Assembly (NCBI GenBank): GCA_030646755.1
Contig: JAUSKU010000037.1
Location: 1 to 64,000 of the forward strand
Source: Deltaproteobacteria bacterium
GTDB taxonomy: Bacteria; Desulfobacterota; JAENJC01
Length of the DNA stretch: 64,000 nucleotides
Direction: 5' to 3'
The notes beneath the pieces were generated by a model. The model was given only the letters and a program-made list of their open reading frames with translations, ran no database searches and had not been told where the DNA came from. Positions 16,256 through 23,987 of this stretch are shown here, piece by piece. Every line of letters starts with the position of its first letter. Position 1 is the stretch's first letter. A program made the position numbers and the translations under genes.

Positions 16256-17017
16256 ATGGGTAAGATTATAGCTGTGGCCAACCAGAAGGGTGGCGTTGGT
16301 AAGACTACCACAGCGATAAATCTTGCAGCTTCACTGGCTGTTGCGGAAAGGAAGACCCTTCTTGTCGACATAGACCCCCAGGCAAATGCCGGGAGCGGTC
16401 TTGGCTGCAGAAAATCTGATATAAGGGAGAGCGTTTACCATGCCCTCATAGGGGAAAAGGACCTTAAGGACATAATAAGGAAGACGGAGTTAAAGTACCT
16501 TGACTTGGCCCCGTCCAATATGGACCTGGCCGGGGCTGAAATAGAGCTTGTCAGCGCCATAGCAAGGGAGACAAGGCTCAAGGAGGCCCTCTCCGCGATT
16601 GTAGATGATTATGACTATGTCATCATCGACTGTCCTCCTTCATTGGGACTTTTGACGGTGAACTCGCTTACTGCTGCCAACTCCGTGATAGTACCGATGC
16701 AGTGCGAATACTTTGCATTAGAGGGGTTAGGCCACCTTACAAATACGGTGAACCTTATAAAGAGGGCCCTGAATCCTTCTATAAAGATAGAGGGTATCCT
16801 TCTTACCATGTTTGATCAGAGGAACAACCTCTCACATCAGGTGGCTGAGGACATAAGGTCTCATTTTAAGAAGCAGGTGTTTGAAGCGGTCATTCCGAGG
16901 AATGTTAAGCTCAGCGAATGCACGAGCTTTGGCAAGCCCATCCTCCTTTACGACATAAGGTCCAGAGGGGCGGTAAGTTATCTTGACCTGGCTCAGGAAT
17001 TAATAGCGAGGAACTGA
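16256..17017 (+). CDS. parA: Chromosome-partitioning ATPase ParA/Soj
   Basis: Deviant Walker [20 protein letters not shown] (residues 6-24), switch [12 protein letters not shown] (about 123-132), and ParA motif DPQANAG. 253 residues with no N-terminal DNA-binding extension is the size of chromosomal Soj. Start ATG 16256 has AAGAGGT upstream. The 167-bp gap before it contains a short ACCGCAGAGACGC repeat (16152-16166). It is followed after 4 bp by parB. Acts in origin segregation with ParB-parS; no parS-like TGTTTCACGTGAAACA site was seen in the window. Confidence 0.93.
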   Translation: MGKIIAVANQKGGVGKTTTAINLAASLAVAERKTLLVDIDPQANAGSGLGCRKSDIRESVYHALIGEKDLKDIIRKTELKYLDLAPSNMDLAGAEIELVSAIARETRLKEALSAIVDDYDYVIIDCPPSLGLLTVNSLTAANSVIVPMQCEYFALEGLGHLTNTVNLIKRALNPSIKIEGILLTMFDQRNNLSHQVAEDIRSHFKKQVFEAVIPRNVKLSECTSFGKPILLYDIRSRGAVSYLDLAQELIARN

Positions 17018-17021
17018 ATAC

Positions 17022-17858
17022 ATGGTGCAGAGAAAGGTCTTAGGGAGGGGTATCGGCGCCCTCCTTCCTACAGATGAAGAAGATAAGAAGCTTATAACCT
17101 GCGGGATAGAGGAGATTGTCCCCAACAGGTACCAGCCGAGGAAGGTCTTCGACAGTGAAAAACTGAAGGAACTGGCGGCATCCATAAAGGGAAATGGTGT
17201 AATCCAGCCCCTTCTCGCCAGGCGTACCGACAGCGGTTACGAGCTTATTGCGGGCGAGAGGCGTTGGAGGGCAGCCCAGATGGCAGGGCTCAGGGATGTC
17301 CCCGTAATCATCAGGGAAGTCAGGGACACGGAGATGCTGGAGCTTGCCCTTATAGAGAATATACAGAGGGCCGAGCTTAACCCTATAGAGGAGGCTGAGG
17401 GATACCAGAAGCTGGTAAGCGAATTTGACTATACTCAGGAGGAGCTTTCGATACGGGTTGGGAAGGAGCGGTCGACTATAGCCAACTACCTGAGGCTTCT
17501 CAGGCTTCCTGAACAGATAAAAGAAGATATCTCCAAAGGTGTAGTCTCAACTGGTCATGCCAAGGCCATCCTGGGTCTTGAAACCCCTCAGAGGCAGATT
17601 GAGGCCCATGCCGTCGTTGTGAAGAAGGGTCTTTCAGTCAGGGAGACTGAATCCCTGGTGAAGAGAATCGCCAAGGGGCAGCCTGTAAAAAAGGTCCAGA
17701 AGGCGAGCGCGGATATCGATAGGCTCCAGGAGGGACTTATGAGGTCTCTCTGCACAAAGGTGAGGATAGCTGGTAGTGGCAGGAAGGGAAAGATAGTGAT
17801 AGAGTATTACTCATCCGATGAATTGGACAGATTAGTAAGCATTCTCAGGGGAGGGTAG
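17022..17858 (+). CDS. parB: Chromosome-partitioning protein ParB/Spo0J
   Basis: N-terminal ParB/Srx CTPase domain with IVPNRYQPRKVFD (about residues 30-42), GERRWRAAQMAGL (about 79-91) and ALIENIQRAELNPIEEAEGY (about 107-126). A helix-turn-helix parS-binding domain (VGKERSTIANYLRLL) and a short dimerisation tail follow. 278 residues is typical. It lies directly between parA and the bactofilin gene, an arrangement that suggests coordinated segregation and cell-shape control. Confidence 0.93.
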   Translation: MVQRKVLGRGIGALLPTDEEDKKLITCGIEEIVPNRYQPRKVFDSEKLKELAASIKGNGVIQPLLARRTDSGYELIAGERRWRAAQMAGLRDVPVIIREVRDTEMLELALIENIQRAELNPIEEAEGYQKLVSEFDYTQEELSIRVGKERSTIANYLRLLRLPEQIKEDISKGVVSTGHAKAILGLETPQRQIEAHAVVVKKGLSVRETESLVKRIAKGQPVKKVQKASADIDRLQEGLMRSLCTKVRIAGSGRKGKIVIEYYSSDELDRLVSILRGG

Positions 17859-17859
17859 G

Positions 17860-18270
17860 ATGTTAAGGAGAAGGGAATCGGCAGCGAGCGATATAAAGGC
17901 ATTTCTCGGAAAGGGTAGTGAATTTGAGGGTAAGCTGACCTTCCATGAAACAGTCAGGATAGACGGAAATTTTAAGGGCCAGATAATATCTAATGATACT
18001 CTGATCATAGGTGACGACGCTATTGTCAACGCGGAGATTGAGGTAGGTAATGCTGTAATAAGCGGCAGGGTGGAAGGAAATATAAGGGCCAGGGAGAGGC
18101 TTGAACTTCATCCGCCGGCAAGGGTGTCCGGCAGCATAACGACGCCTAAGCTTATCATAATAGAGGGTGCGCTGTTTGAGGGTCACTGCCAGATGCTGAA
18201 TATAGAGGAGGAGAAAAAGGAAGAGACAAAGAGGCCGACGCTTTTGAGCAGGCTGGAGGCAGCAGGATAA
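17860..18270 (+). CDS. Bactofilin
   Basis: Polymer-forming cytoskeletal protein (DUF583, right-handed beta-helix). The core from about residue 17 to 115 shows regularly spaced hydrophobics and glycines (GKGSEFEGKLTF, GNFKGQI, EIEVGNAVISGRVEGNI, GSITTPKLIIIEGA). A short charged tail follows. 136 residues is usual. It begins 1 bp after the parB stop. In other bacteria bactofilins help position ParA/ParB or shape the cell; the parAB linkage here suggests the former. Confidence 0.88.
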   Translation: MLRRRESAASDIKAFLGKGSEFEGKLTFHETVRIDGNFKGQIISNDTLIIGDDAIVNAEIEVGNAVISGRVEGNIRARERLELHPPARVSGSITTPKLIIIEGALFEGHCQMLNIEEEKKEETKRPTLLSRLEAAG

Positions 18271-18273
18271 AGA

Positions 18274-18331
18274 TAGTGGTCAGTGATCAGAAGTCAGTGG
18301 TCAGTAGGGGCTACCCTATGTGGTCGCCCAA
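18274..18331 (+). repeat. Four heptamers followed by a GGGGC-type palindrome (intergenic)
   Basis: TAGTGGT, CAGTGAT, CAGAAGT, CAGTGGT, then CAG and TAGGGGCTACCCTATGTGGTCGCCCA. The same composite occurs in frame in copA at 62535-62588. Confidence 0.8.
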
Positions 18332-18364
18332 ACTAATAAAACTAAACAAGGAGAGAGGAAAAAA

Positions 18365-20023
18365 GTGGAAGAGAAAATAACTACATTCAACGAATTTAAT
18401 TTAAGCAGCGAGGTTTTGAAGGCCATTTCGGCCATGGGATTCGAGGAGCCTACCCCTATTCAGGAAAAGACAATACCTATCCTTCTGAGCGGGAAAGATG
18501 TCGTGGGACAGGCGCAGACAGGGACAGGCAAGACGGCAGCCTTCGGGATACCGATTATAGAAAAAATGGACCGGACGGTTTTCAGCGTCCAGGCCATAAT
18601 ACTGACCCCCACAAGGGAGCTTGCCGTCCAGGTTGCGGAGGAGATGAACAAGCTCGGGAAGTTCAAGAAGACATTGGCGCTCCCTATATATGGCGGTACT
18701 TCAATAGAAAGGCAGATAAATGCCCTTAAAAAAGGAGTCCAGATCGTTGTCGGGACCCCGGGAAGGGTTATAGACCATATACAGAGAGGAACTCTCAAGC
18801 TGAAGGATGTGAAGATCGTTGTCCTTGATGAGGCCGACGAGATGCTGGACATGGGGTTTGTGGACGACATCACCACTATACTCAAGGAGACGCCTGAGGC
18901 GCGGCAGACCCTTCTTTTTTCAGCCACCATGCCTGAAGAGATACTGAGGATATCCAAGCGCTACATGAGGAACCCAGAAAAAGTGAAGATAGCCCTGGAT
19001 ACCCTGACTGCGCCGAAGATAAATCAGATATTCTACGAGGTAAGGCCGGCAGAGAAGTTGGAGGCCTTGAGCAGGCTCATCGATGCCGAGGACTCAGACC
19101 TCTTCCTCGTCTTCTGTCATACAAAGAGGGAAGTAGACGAGGTTGCATCCAACCTGAAGCTGAGGGGTTATGAGGCTGAGGCGATTCATGGCGACTTCAG
19201 CCAGTCCCAGAGAGACGTGGTAATGAAGAAGTTCAGGGAATCGAAGATTGATGTCCTTGTGGCCACGGATGTAGCTGCAAGAGGTATAGACATAAGCAAT
19301 ATCTCCCATGTGGTGAACTACAACATTCCCCAGAACCCGGAGTCCTATATCCACAGAATCGGAAGGACAGGAAGGGCCGGAAGGGAAGGGGTAGCCATTA
19401 CGTTTGTCACCCCCCATGAGGACAGACAGCTCAGAGTCATCCAGGCCATGGCTAAGACAAAGATAAAGAAAGGGAAGCTCCCTACAGCAGAGCAGGTTAT
19501 GGAGGCCCGGACAGAGACCCTAAGGGAGAAGGTCCAGGAGTTTATTGACGATAAGAGGTTTGATACATTCCATAAGATGGCTGAAAGACTTGCAGAAGGT
19601 ATCGAACCCTTGGAGCTGGCCGCGGCACTACTTAAATTCCATCTCGAGGGTTTCGCTAAGGCTCCAGAACGTGAAGGAGGAGTATCCCTCGAAGATACAG
19701 GGGCTGCACAAGGGATGGTAAGGCTCTTCATGACGGTAGGAAGGGAGCAGAACGTACGGGCAGGAGATATAATAAAGGCCATCGCAGATAAGGCCAATAT
19801 CCCCGGGAAGGCCATAGGCGGGATAAATATATTTGACAAGTTTACCTTTGTAGAGGTCCCAAGGGAGGCAGCGGAGAAGGTAATAGAGGTCATGCACCAG
19901 AGTATCGTATCAGGCCAGAAGGTGGCGGTTGCCCCTGCAAAGCCGAGAGAAGGCGGCGGAAGCGACAGAGGTGGCGATAGAGATAGAGGCGGCAGGAGCA
20001 GCGACAGGGTTAGAAGGAGGTAG
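18365..20023 (+). CDS. DEAD-box RNA helicase with DbpA-type RNA-binding domain
   Basis: Complete helicase core: Q-motif GFEEPTPIQ, AQTGTGKTAAFG (motif I), PTRELAVQV, LDEADEMLD (motif II), FSATMP (III), then VATDVAARGIDI and HRIGRTGRAGREG (V-VI). After about residue 450 a DbpA/CsdA-like RNA-binding domain (RLFMTVGREQNVRAGDII..IGGINIFDKFTFVEV) leads to an Arg/Gly-rich tail. The family remodels rRNA during ribosome assembly and in the cold. GTG 18365 is preferred because AAGGAGAGAGG precedes it; the longer frame upstream runs through the intergenic palindrome at 18305-18331. Confidence 0.9.
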   Translation: MEEKITTFNEFNLSSEVLKAISAMGFEEPTPIQEKTIPILLSGKDVVGQAQTGTGKTAAFGIPIIEKMDRTVFSVQAIILTPTRELAVQVAEEMNKLGKFKKTLALPIYGGTSIERQINALKKGVQIVVGTPGRVIDHIQRGTLKLKDVKIVVLDEADEMLDMGFVDDITTILKETPEARQTLLFSATMPEEILRISKRYMRNPEKVKIALDTLTAPKINQIFYEVRPAEKLEALSRLIDAEDSDLFLVFCHTKREVDEVASNLKLRGYEAEAIHGDFSQSQRDVVMKKFRESKIDVLVATDVAARGIDISNISHVVNYNIPQNPESYIHRIGRTGRAGREGVAITFVTPHEDRQLRVIQAMAKTKIKKGKLPTAEQVMEARTETLREKVQEFIDDKRFDTFHKMAERLAEGIEPLELAAALLKFHLEGFAKAPEREGGVSLEDTGAAQGMVRLFMTVGREQNVRAGDIIKAIADKANIPGKAIGGINIFDKFTFVEVPREAAEKVIEVMHQSIVSGQKVAVAPAKPREGGGSDRGGDRDRGGRSSDRVRRR

Positions 20024-20057
20024 TTCCCATCAGGCAATAATCTATCTGGGAGACATT

Positions 20058-20639
20058 GTGGGACAGGCTTTAAAAAAAGATAAAAGATATACCTATCAAG
20101 ATTATGTTTCATGGGACGATGGGGAGAGATGGGAGATTATTGACGGCGAGGTCTATTGCATGACTCCTGCGCCAAAGATAAGACATCAGAATATTGTGCT
20201 GCAATTGGCAGGGAAATTAGGCGATAGAGTTAAAGAAAAGGGTTGCCGTTTTTTTATAGCCCCCACGGACGTTGTCTTTGACGAATATAATGTGGTTCAG
20301 CCCGATGTCTTTGTCGTCTGCGACAAAAACAAGATTACTGAAGACAATATAAAAGGCGCGCCAGATCTGATTGTGGAAGTTATCTCAGCTTCCACTGAGC
20401 TTAAAGATAAAAGGGAAAAGAAGAACCTCTATGAAAGGTTTGGGGTAAAGGAATATTTAATTGTCTATCCTGAAAGGGAGTATCTGGAAAGATACTCCCT
20501 TGAGAATAACAGATATGGGGCTCCTGAACTGTTCAACTGGGACGAGGTCTTGAAGGTTCGCTCTTTTGAGATAGAGATAAATCTATGGGAGATATTCGAG
20601 AAGGAAAGGCAGATAGCTGTGGGTGAAGGGAAAGGGTAG
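20058..20639 (+). CDS. Uma2 family (DUF820) putative restriction-endonuclease-like protein
   Basis: PD-(D/E)XK-fold protein of the Uma2 family. Seen: YTYQDYVSWDDGERWEIIDG at the N-terminus (ExxDG with catalytic-type Glu), FIAPTDVVFDEYNVVQPDVFVV (PD motif, about residues 65-86) and APDLIVEVISASTELKDKREKKNLY (ExK-like core, about 99-123). Such genes are numerous in cyanobacteria and some Desulfobacterota; cellular role unknown. GTG 20058 follows GGGAG by 5 bases. The gene is squeezed between the helicase gene and a truncated spermidine-synthase-like gene, suggesting insertion. Confidence 0.85.
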   Translation: MGQALKKDKRYTYQDYVSWDDGERWEIIDGEVYCMTPAPKIRHQNIVLQLAGKLGDRVKEKGCRFFIAPTDVVFDEYNVVQPDVFVVCDKNKITEDNIKGAPDLIVEVISASTELKDKREKKNLYERFGVKEYLIVYPEREYLERYSLENNRYGAPELFNWDEVLKVRSFEIEINLWEIFEKERQIAVGEGKG

Positions 20640-20662
20640 CGATAGGTTGTTTTGAAAAATTC

Positions 20663-21031
20663 TTGAAGAAGATAATGAGAGAGCGCGGTGTCCTTGCCAT
20701 AAACTTTCATGACTATAGAGATGCCAGGAAGGCCGTCTCGACAAAGGCGATATTAAAAACGCTCAAAACGGTCTTCAAGGACGTCCTTGTTTTCGAGGTT
20801 GAACCCTGGGGAGAAGGCAGATTCAGGGAGATTTCATTTCTGGCATCTATGGCGAACTTGACGCCTACTCTTGCAGGGGGGAAGATGATGCTCCCGGGCC
20901 CTGTCAGCATTGATACAGAAGGAGGGGTTGTCATCAGTGACGGATATAACCCTATTGATATAATGTATGCGCCGATGGCGAAGATCATGCGTGAAACCAC
21001 TCAGAAAGGTTTTGCAATAACTATACGCTGA
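20663..21031 (+). pseudogene. C-terminal fragment of a spermidine-synthase-like protein
   Basis: Only about 122 residues. The frame is open from about 20618, inside the end of the Uma2 gene, and has no good start (TTG 20663 or ATG 20675). Seen: a FLKKIMRERGVLAINFHDY strand-turn, and near the end DGYNPIDIMYAPMAK, resembling the DDYxPLD motif that ends spermidine-synthase-like methyltransferase domains. The SAM-binding first half is missing, so this is probably a 5'-truncated remnant cut by arrival of the Uma2 gene. Alternatively it is a short orphan; moderate confidence only. Confidence 0.45.
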
Positions 21032-21061
21032 GGGGGAGAAGGTAGGCCCCCCATATACCCC

Positions 21062-21090
21062 TTGACAACACTGTTCTTGTGAGTAATAAT
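21062..21090 (+). promoter_or_regulatory. Probable sigma70 promoter for ribH
   Basis: TTGACA (21062-21067), 16-17 bp spacer, then TAATAAT (21084-21090). It lies about 55 bases before ribH, which also has a GGAGG ribosome site. Confidence 0.5.
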
Positions 21091-21145
21091 CTCGCTATCA
21101 AGTTGCTTTAAATGTGGCTTAGACAATGGCTGAGGAGGTTATGAT

Positions 21146-21658
21146 ATGCCTAAGGTTATAGAAGGTAAGTTAAATGCCGCAGAGTTGAAGTTCGGCATAG
21201 TAGTCAGCCGCTTCAACTCCTTTATAAGTGAGAGGCTGGTTGAGGGCGCCGTAGACGCCCTTGTAAGAAACGGTGCTAAGGATGGAGACATAACCATTGC
21301 CAAGGTCCCAGGGGCATTTGAGATACCGGCAACAGCCAGGATACTTTCCGGCAAAGGTTATGATGCCATAATATGCCTTGGCGCAGTAATAAGGGGTTCA
21401 ACCCCTCACTTCGACTATGTGGCCTCAGAGGTATCCAAAGGAGTTGCCCAGGTATCCATGGACAGCAAGATACCTATCATATTCGGCGTACTCACCACGG
21501 ACAACATAGAGCAGGCCATTGAAAGGGCGGGGACCAAGTCAGGGAACAAAGGGTGGGACGCCGCTGTAACTGCAATCGAGATGGTCAACCTCTATAGAGA
21601 GCTTGGTTCAAAGCCTTCCAGAAGGGGCCGTAAGCCGAAGGCAGCTGGTGAGGCATAA
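21146..21658 (+). CDS. ribH: 6,7-dimethyl-8-ribityllumazine synthase RibH
   Basis: Condenses ribulose-derived dihydroxybutanone phosphate with the pyrimidinedione in riboflavin synthesis. Seen: [15 protein letters not shown] (about residues 14-28), VPGAFEIPA (about 55-63), [16 protein letters not shown] (about 77-92), [10 protein letters not shown] and GNKGWDAA. 170 residues because of a basic C-terminal tail (RRGRKPK). ATG 21146 follows GAGGAGG. No other rib genes are adjacent. Confidence 0.95.
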   Translation: MPKVIEGKLNAAELKFGIVVSRFNSFISERLVEGAVDALVRNGAKDGDITIAKVPGAFEIPATARILSGKGYDAIICLGAVIRGSTPHFDYVASEVSKGVAQVSMDSKIPIIFGVLTTDNIEQAIERAGTKSGNKGWDAAVTAIEMVNLYRELGSKPSRRGRKPKAAGEA

Positions 21659-21659
21659 A

Positions 21660-21690
21660 GTTGTAGGGGCAGCCCTCTGTGGCTGCCCGA
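21660..21690 (+). repeat. GGGGC-type intergenic palindrome
   Basis: GTAGGGGCAGCCCTCTGTGGCTGCCC: stem GGGCAGCC/GGCTGCCC. Same family as 18305-18331, 49682-49706 and the copA copy at 62565. It could also act as a weak terminator after ribH, but no T-tract follows. Confidence 0.7.
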
Positions 21691-21702
21691 ACTATTCATA
21701 AA

Positions 21703-22494
21703 ATGAAATTCCTCCAGGACATCACCTTCGGGCAATACATAAAGGGCGATTCTTTTATCCATCTCCTTGACCCGAGGGCGAAGCTCCTGTCCGTTTCTAT
21801 CCTGCTCCCGCTTATATTTACTGCTCGCGGTTTGGTTCCCCTTTCGTTTTTAACAATCACTGCCTTCATTGCCGTCGTGCTTTCCGGTATAAAGATAGGC
21901 TTCATCCTGAAAGGACTTAAGCACTTCTTCTGGCTTTTCCTATTTGCCGCTGTGTTCCATGCTTTTTTTACACCCGGAGAGCCGGTACCTTACATCACCT
22001 GGGTTTCATATGAGGGGGCGGAGGAAGGAGCGCGGGTGATGGTCCAGTTGATACTTGCCATTTTTTTCAGTAACCTCCTTACCCTCACAACACCTCCGTT
22101 GGAGTTGACTATGGGACTTGAAAGGCTACTCTCCCCTTTAAAGCGCATTCGTGTCCCGGTCTCCGATCTGGCAATGATGATGCTCGTTGCCATCAGGTTT
22201 ATCCCTATCTTGAAAATAGAGGCTGAGAGCATAGTAAAGGCCCAGAAGGGCCGTGGTATAGACCTTTCCAGCGGGGGCTTCATAGAAAGGGCCAAGAATA
22301 TCCCTGTCGTCCTGGTTCCCCTTATCTATAACAGCTTCAGGAGGGCTGACGACCTTGCAGTTGCTATGGTTTCAAGAGGGTATGTGCCGGGTGCCGAGAG
22401 GGGGAGCTTGAGGGAGATGAAGTTGGGTGCAAGGGAGTATGCGGCCTTTGGGTTTCTCCTTCTGCTTGGGATATCTGTATGCTATGCTGGCTGA
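21703..22494 (+). CDS. ECF transporter transmembrane component EcfT
   Basis: 263 residues with about five helices and two Ala-Arg/Gly coupling motifs: AQKGRGID (about residues 184-191) and AMVSRGYVPG (about 225-234), hallmarks of EcfT/CbiQ proteins. LLDPRAKLLSVSILLP near residues 21-36 is also typical. No ATPase or S component lies next to it, so it probably works with subunits encoded elsewhere. Proximity to ribH hints at flavin uptake, an inference only. ATG 21703 follows the palindromic repeat and has no clear ribosome site. Confidence 0.83.
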   Translation: MKFLQDITFGQYIKGDSFIHLLDPRAKLLSVSILLPLIFTARGLVPLSFLTITAFIAVVLSGIKIGFILKGLKHFFWLFLFAAVFHAFFTPGEPVPYITWVSYEGAEEGARVMVQLILAIFFSNLLTLTTPPLELTMGLERLLSPLKRIRVPVSDLAMMMLVAIRFIPILKIEAESIVKAQKGRGIDLSSGGFIERAKNIPVVLVPLIYNSFRRADDLAVAMVSRGYVPGAERGSLREMKLGAREYAAFGFLLLLGISVCYAG

Positions 22495-22544
22495 TTTTTT
22501 ATTACTATTGTCAAATGATTTAAATGGCTATTGAGTTAGCTCCA

Positions 22545-22564
22545 TAGGGTGGGCTGCGCCCACC
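22545..22564 (+). repeat. REP-like palindrome (+ orientation)
   Basis: TAGGGTGGGCTGCGCCCACC, 8 bases before the 3' end of the RAYT relic. First of nine copies within 3.5 kb. Confidence 0.9.
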
Positions 22565-22571
22565 TTTTCAA

Positions 22572-23056
22572 TCATTCCAAATTCATGTCCCCAATTTTAT
22601 CAGGTTCCTTGCTGCCCCATTCCTCTGAATAAACACCGTCCTTAAGATATCTATGAAACGTCGAATATTCCCATCCGACAGGAGCACTCACAAAACCGTG
22701 CTTTACCGGGTTGTAATGAATGTAATCACAATGTGTTTGATAATCCCTCTCGTCCCTTATCTTATGCTCCCAGAATCTCCGTTGCCATACAACGCTTTCC
22801 CTATGTTTTATCCGTGATTCGGTAGGGTGGGCTGTGCCCACCATACCCTTTATTCTCTTGGTAAACTCCTTCTTAATCAACCCCCACCTCATCGAATAAT
22901 TAACATCCCCTTCTGGAAGCTCCCATATGCAATGAAGATGGTCAGGCAATAACACCCACGCCTTGATTCATCGAGGCATAAGATTGGCCTTCTTTGATAG
23001 GTGACAACCGTAAAGAAGTAAGTATTGCCTTCATGTGACCTTCGATAATTGGGCAT
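22572..23056 (-). pseudogene. REP-associated tyrosine transposase (RAYT, Y1 transposase family), frameshifted and repeat-interrupted
   Basis: On the minus strand ATG 23054-23056 begins [20 protein letters not shown], the standard RAYT N-terminus. The frame is lost after [11 protein letters not shown]. It resumes in another frame at [20 protein letters not shown] (about 22972), carrying the HUH metal-binding histidines (HLH). About 25 residues that link these blocks in relatives are missing, so a deletion plus frameshift has inactivated it. Later parts are intact: WQRRFWEHKIRDERDYQTHCDYIHYNPVKHG, with the catalytic-type Tyr in this helix. A REP-like palindrome (22822-22842) sits in frame in the second half and encodes MVGTAHPT. 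RAYTs mobilise REP elements, and this relic lies inside the densest REP cluster of the window. Confidence 0.85.
22822..22842 (+). repeat. REP-like palindrome inside the RAYT relic
   Basis: G plus TAGGGTGGGCTGTGCCCACC; read on the minus strand it gives MVGTAHPT between KGM and ESRIKHRESV. Confidence 0.9.
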
Positions 23057-23079
23057 TAGTTACCTTTAAAACCTTTATT

Positions 23080-23147
23080 GGTGGGCACAGCCCACCCTAC
23101 CATGTACATCATAAAAATATTTTTTCGTAGGGTGGGCTGCGCCCACC
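23080..23147. repeat. Inverted pair of REP-like palindromes
   Basis: Minus-oriented copy 23080-23100 (GGTGGGCACAGCCCACCCTA..) and plus-oriented copy 23127-23147, 26 bp apart, just upstream of the RAYT relic start. This is the paired arrangement typical of REP/BIME elements. Confidence 0.88.
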
Positions 23148-23155
23148 ACTATCTG

Positions 23156-23905
23156 TTAAAATCCCTTATCAAGAGACGCCAACGCCTTAAATCCATGAGC
23201 GCATTTTTCAATGAACGAAGAATTGAGCTTTGCCTTGGGCCTTTGATTTTCAATGTAATCTACGATTCTTTCATCGGTCATACAGTTTACATATCTTGTC
23301 GAACCCCATGGAGCCTCAACGTATGCGACAGGAAACACAAAGACAGCCTGGAAATATATATCATCCAAGGTACATAAGCTTAAAAAGCGCTTCCTGATTT
23401 CCATTATCCGTGCCTGAAAATTTCCTGTTTCCGGTTTGTCAGTGGGCTTGCCGTTTAACAACAACTCCCCCTTTCCATCAGCACGTACAACACCTCTCCA
23501 GTTTTTCGTATCGATAACAAAAATACCTGTTGGTCCGATGACGACATGGTCGAGATTCCCATAAGGGGTCGACAAATCGTTGATAACATAATATTCATCG
23601 GACAGCCGTTCCAACACGCTTCCTATAAAAGCTTCACCAGCGGTTCCCTTACGATAATTGAGTTTTGATTGCTCCATTTCTTCTATTTGTTTGATTGAGT
23701 ACTTGAAGGGAAAGTAGCCGCAAGCGATTATCAGCAAAGAGATAATTAAAGACCATGGCGATTTATTAAAGGCCAGCGAAAAAACAAATCCAGCCGCTAA
23801 ACCAATGCCAGCCATTACAATAAGAGAGGCACTTATCGATTGACGGGCCTTCCTTAAAGTTTCATTTGTCGTGAATCTGCCTGCTGTGCCTAATGTTTGA
23901 GCCAT
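23156..23905 (-). CDS. NERD (nuclease-related) domain membrane protein
   Basis: Two hydrophobic helices at about residues 28-48 and 53-68 anchor a cytosolic NERD domain. Seen: GTAGEAFIGSVLERL (about 85-99), STPYGNLDHVVIGPTGIFVIDTKNW (about 111-135; the D-x(n)-D-TK core of a PD-(D/E)XK-like fold) and LLLNGKP. NERD proteins are suspected DNA-processing factors, but activity is unproven. Flanked on both sides by REP-like pairs, and next to the pentapeptide gene in the same direction with 52 bp between. Confidence 0.82.
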   Translation of the reverse strand: MAQTLGTAGRFTTNETLRKARQSISASLIVMAGIGLAAGFVFSLAFNKSPWSLIISLLIIACGYFPFKYSIKQIEEMEQSKLNYRKGTAGEAFIGSVLERLSDEYYVINDLSTPYGNLDHVVIGPTGIFVIDTKNWRGVVRADGKGELLLNGKPTDKPETGNFQARIMEIRKRFLSLCTLDDIYFQAVFVFPVAYVEAPWGSTRYVNCMTDERIVDYIENQRPKAKLNSSFIEKCAHGFKALASLDKGF

Positions 23906-23924
23906 TGATTACCTTTCTTAAAAT

Positions 23925-23987
23925 GTAGGGTGGGCTGTGCCCACCGGTTCAAATCAATCATTTTTGGGTGGGCACAGCCCACCCTAC
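23925..23987. repeat. Inverted pair of REP-like palindromes
   Basis: Plus copy 23925-23945 and minus copy 23967-23987, 21 bp apart. The second copy encodes the C-terminal tail of the pentapeptide protein (NSVGWAVPT). Confidence 0.88.

Noticed and set aside
18320..18364. Longer start for the DEAD-box helicase
   Set aside because: The extra codons are encoded by the intergenic TAGGGGC palindrome and have no ribosome site, while GTG 18365 has AAGGAGAGAGG.
23078..23377. Plus-strand ORF opposite the NERD gene
   Set aside because: It starts in a REP pair and is antisense to a gene with clear NERD motifs; no independent support.
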